DNA from: an uncultured Oscillospiraceae bacterium
Lineage (GTDB): Bacteria; Bacillota_A; Clostridia; Oscillospirales; Oscillospiraceae
Assembly (NCBI GenBank): GCA_934589325.1
Contig: CAKTNU010000094.1
Span: forward strand, 1-7,141
Reading direction: 5' to 3'
Length of the DNA: 7,141 nucleotides
Positions 5,916 through 7,141 of this stretch are shown here, in pieces. Positions within the stretch are counted from its first letter, which is position 1. Every line of letters starts with the position of its first letter. The notes under the pieces were generated by a model. That model was not told where the DNA came from and ran no database searches. It saw only the letters and a list, made by a program, of their open reading frames with translations. The translations under genes were made by a program, and so were the position numbers.

Positions 5916-7141
5916 TTATTTCAGGCAGTCTGCCACTATCTCACGCTCATCCATATGGCGCTTCTCGTGACCTACGACCTGATAGTCCTCATGACCTTTA
6001 CCGGCAAGCAATAATACATCACCCGGGCCTGCATTGTCAATAGCCCAGGCTATGGCCTCACGCCGGTCACAGATGACCTTTGTAGGAGTGCGCTTGTTTT
6101 TCATGCCGGCGACTATCTCCCTTATTATCTCGTCAGGATCCTCGGTACGGGGATTATCGCTGGTCACGACCACTAGGTCCGCATTGTCGGCGGCTATCTG
6201 CCCCATTATCGGACGCTTTAGTTTATCCCGGTCTCCGCCGCAGCCGAACAGGGCTATGAGTCTGCCGCGGGTGACGGGCTTGAGAGTCTTGAGTACCTTT
6301 TCCAGTGCATCGGGCTTATGCGAGTAATCAATCACGACTGAAAAATCACGCCCGGTCGGGACGATCTCGAGTCGGCCCTTGACGCCTTTGGCACTGGACA
6401 TAGCATCGGCGCAGTCGGCAAGGCTTATGCCGAGTGCAAGGCCGACGGACATCACACCAAGCGCGTTATACACAGAGAACATCCCGGGTATGCCAAGCTT
6501 TGTCATGCATATTTCGTCACCGCTGACGGCGGCGAACCGCACCCCGTCGGCAGTAAGACGTATGTCCTTTGCAACAAGGTCAGCCTCGTTTTTTTCAGCC
6601 GAGAAGCTCATCGTGCGGCAGGCGGCGCCGTCAGTCATAAACTGCGCCCAGCCGTCGTCAAGATTAATGCAGCCCATTGAGCACATATCAAAGAGCTTCT
6701 TCTTCGCCGCGGCATATTCCTTCATTGTGCCGTGAAAATCAAGATGATCCTGTGAGAGATTGGTGTACAGCGCAACATCAAAGTGTATTCCGGCAACACG
6801 CTCCAGCGTCAGCGAATGGGACGAGACCTCCATAACGACATGAGTGCATCCGGAATCAGCCATATGACGGAACAGCTTGTGCAGCTCGTAGCTTTCAGGA
6901 GTCGTATGCTCCGTGTGCAGGAACTCGTCGCCTATCATGTTGCCGTTCGTTCCGATCAGGCCGACCTTCGCGTCCAGCTTGCTTTCGAGCAGATGCTTTA
7001 TAAGATAGCTCGAACTGGTCTTGCCGCTCGTACCTGTAATGCCAATCATCGTCATTTCCGATGCAGGGCTGCCAAAGAACTCGCGGCTGACGATCGCAAG
7101 CCCGTAACGGCAATCGGATATCATGATATACGGTATGTCCG
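5916..7141 (-). CDS. murE: UDP-MurNAc-tripeptide synthetase, meso-DAP type (MurE), 5' end beyond the window
   Basis: MurE is the cytoplasmic Mur ligase that adds the third stem residue to UDP-MurNAc-L-Ala-D-Glu using ATP. About 407 codons are visible and the frame stays open to the right edge. Compared with the usual 480-500 residues, roughly the first 80-90 are outside the window, mostly the N-terminal UDP-binding domain. Counting from the internal Met at 7122-7124, the motifs are the ATP-binding P-loop GITGTSGKTSS (28-38), MEVSSHSL (98-105), TNLSQDHLDFHG (121-132), YAAAKKKLF (137-145, containing the lysine expected to be carbamylated), IDYSHKPDALE (265-275), FGCGGDRDK (293-301), DNPR (323-326, bases 6147-6158) and GKGHEDYQV (375-383). 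DNPR is the motif of meso-diaminopimelate-adding enzymes; lysine-adding enzymes lack that arginine. The P-loop reads SGKTS where NGKTT is commoner, a mild variation. mraY starts 44 bases downstream. Confidence 0.95.
   Translation of the reverse strand, partial: DIPYIMISDCRYGLAIVSREFFGSPASEMTMIGITGTSGKTSSSYLIKHLLESKLDAKVGLIGTNGNMIGDEFLHTEHTTPESYELHKLFRHMADSGCTHVVMEVSSHSLTLERVAGIHFDVALYTNLSQDHLDFHGTMKEYAAAKKKLFDMCSMGCINLDDGWAQFMTDGAACRTMSFSAEKNEADLVAKDIRLTADGVRFAAVSGDEICMTKLGIPGMFSVYNALGVMSVGLALGISLADCADAMSSAKGVKGRLEIVPTGRDFSVVIDYSHKPDALEKVLKTLKPVTRGRLIALFGCGGDRDKLKRPIMGQIAADNADLVVVTSDNPRTEDPDEIIREIVAGMKNKRTPTKVICDRREAIAWAIDNAGPGDVLLLAGKGHEDYQVVGHEKRHMDEREIVADCLK

Noticed and set aside
7122..7124. 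ATG as the start of murE
   Set aside because: The reading frame stays open upstream to the window edge and the upstream codons (D-I-P-Y-I) continue a MurE-like sequence. Starting here would remove most of the N-terminal domain, so this Met is internal.

Overview
The window is a piece of a bacterial division and cell wall (dcw) cluster. All genes lie on the minus strand, so transcription runs from the right end towards position 1. In transcription order they are murE (5' end outside the window), mraY, ftsW (or its paralogue spoVE), murG, murA, ftsQ/divIB and ftsZ (3' end outside the window). Every gene is identified from motifs in its translation. I see no mobile element, CRISPR array, tRNA or rRNA.

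The organism looks like a Gram-positive of class Clostridia, probably an Oscillospirales/Ruminococcaceae-type gut bacterium. The reasons are the order murG-murA-ftsQ-ftsZ with no ftsA, the style of the MurG and SEDS motifs (GGTAGHINPALA, PEEHNDFIF), strong Shine-Dalgarno sequences, and moderately GC-rich genes with an AT-rich main intergenic gap. This placement is an inference from motif style. MurE carries the DNPR motif, which predicts meso-diaminopimelate in the peptidoglycan stem peptide.

The genes cover most of the lipid II pathway. MurA starts UDP-MurNAc synthesis and MurE adds the third stem residue. MraY makes lipid I and MurG makes lipid II at the membrane. FtsW, a SEDS glycosyltransferase, polymerises lipid II at the septum. 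FtsQ/DivIB links the divisome across the membrane and FtsZ forms the ring. Spacing from murE to ftsQ is tight (20 to 73 bases), consistent with one operon. murF and murD, often found between murE, mraY and ftsW in related clusters, are absent here.

Two intergenic regions hold signals. The 73-base murG-murA gap contains a long inverted repeat whose 3' arm on the mRNA overlaps the murA Shine-Dalgarno, next to a TTG start. The 147-base ftsQ-ftsZ gap holds a close-to-consensus sigma-A promoter with an AT-rich, repeat-containing upstream region, so ftsZ probably has its own transcription. Otherwise this is an ordinary housekeeping region. I found no evidence of a new biological system, and the points worth a second look are regulatory or about gene content.
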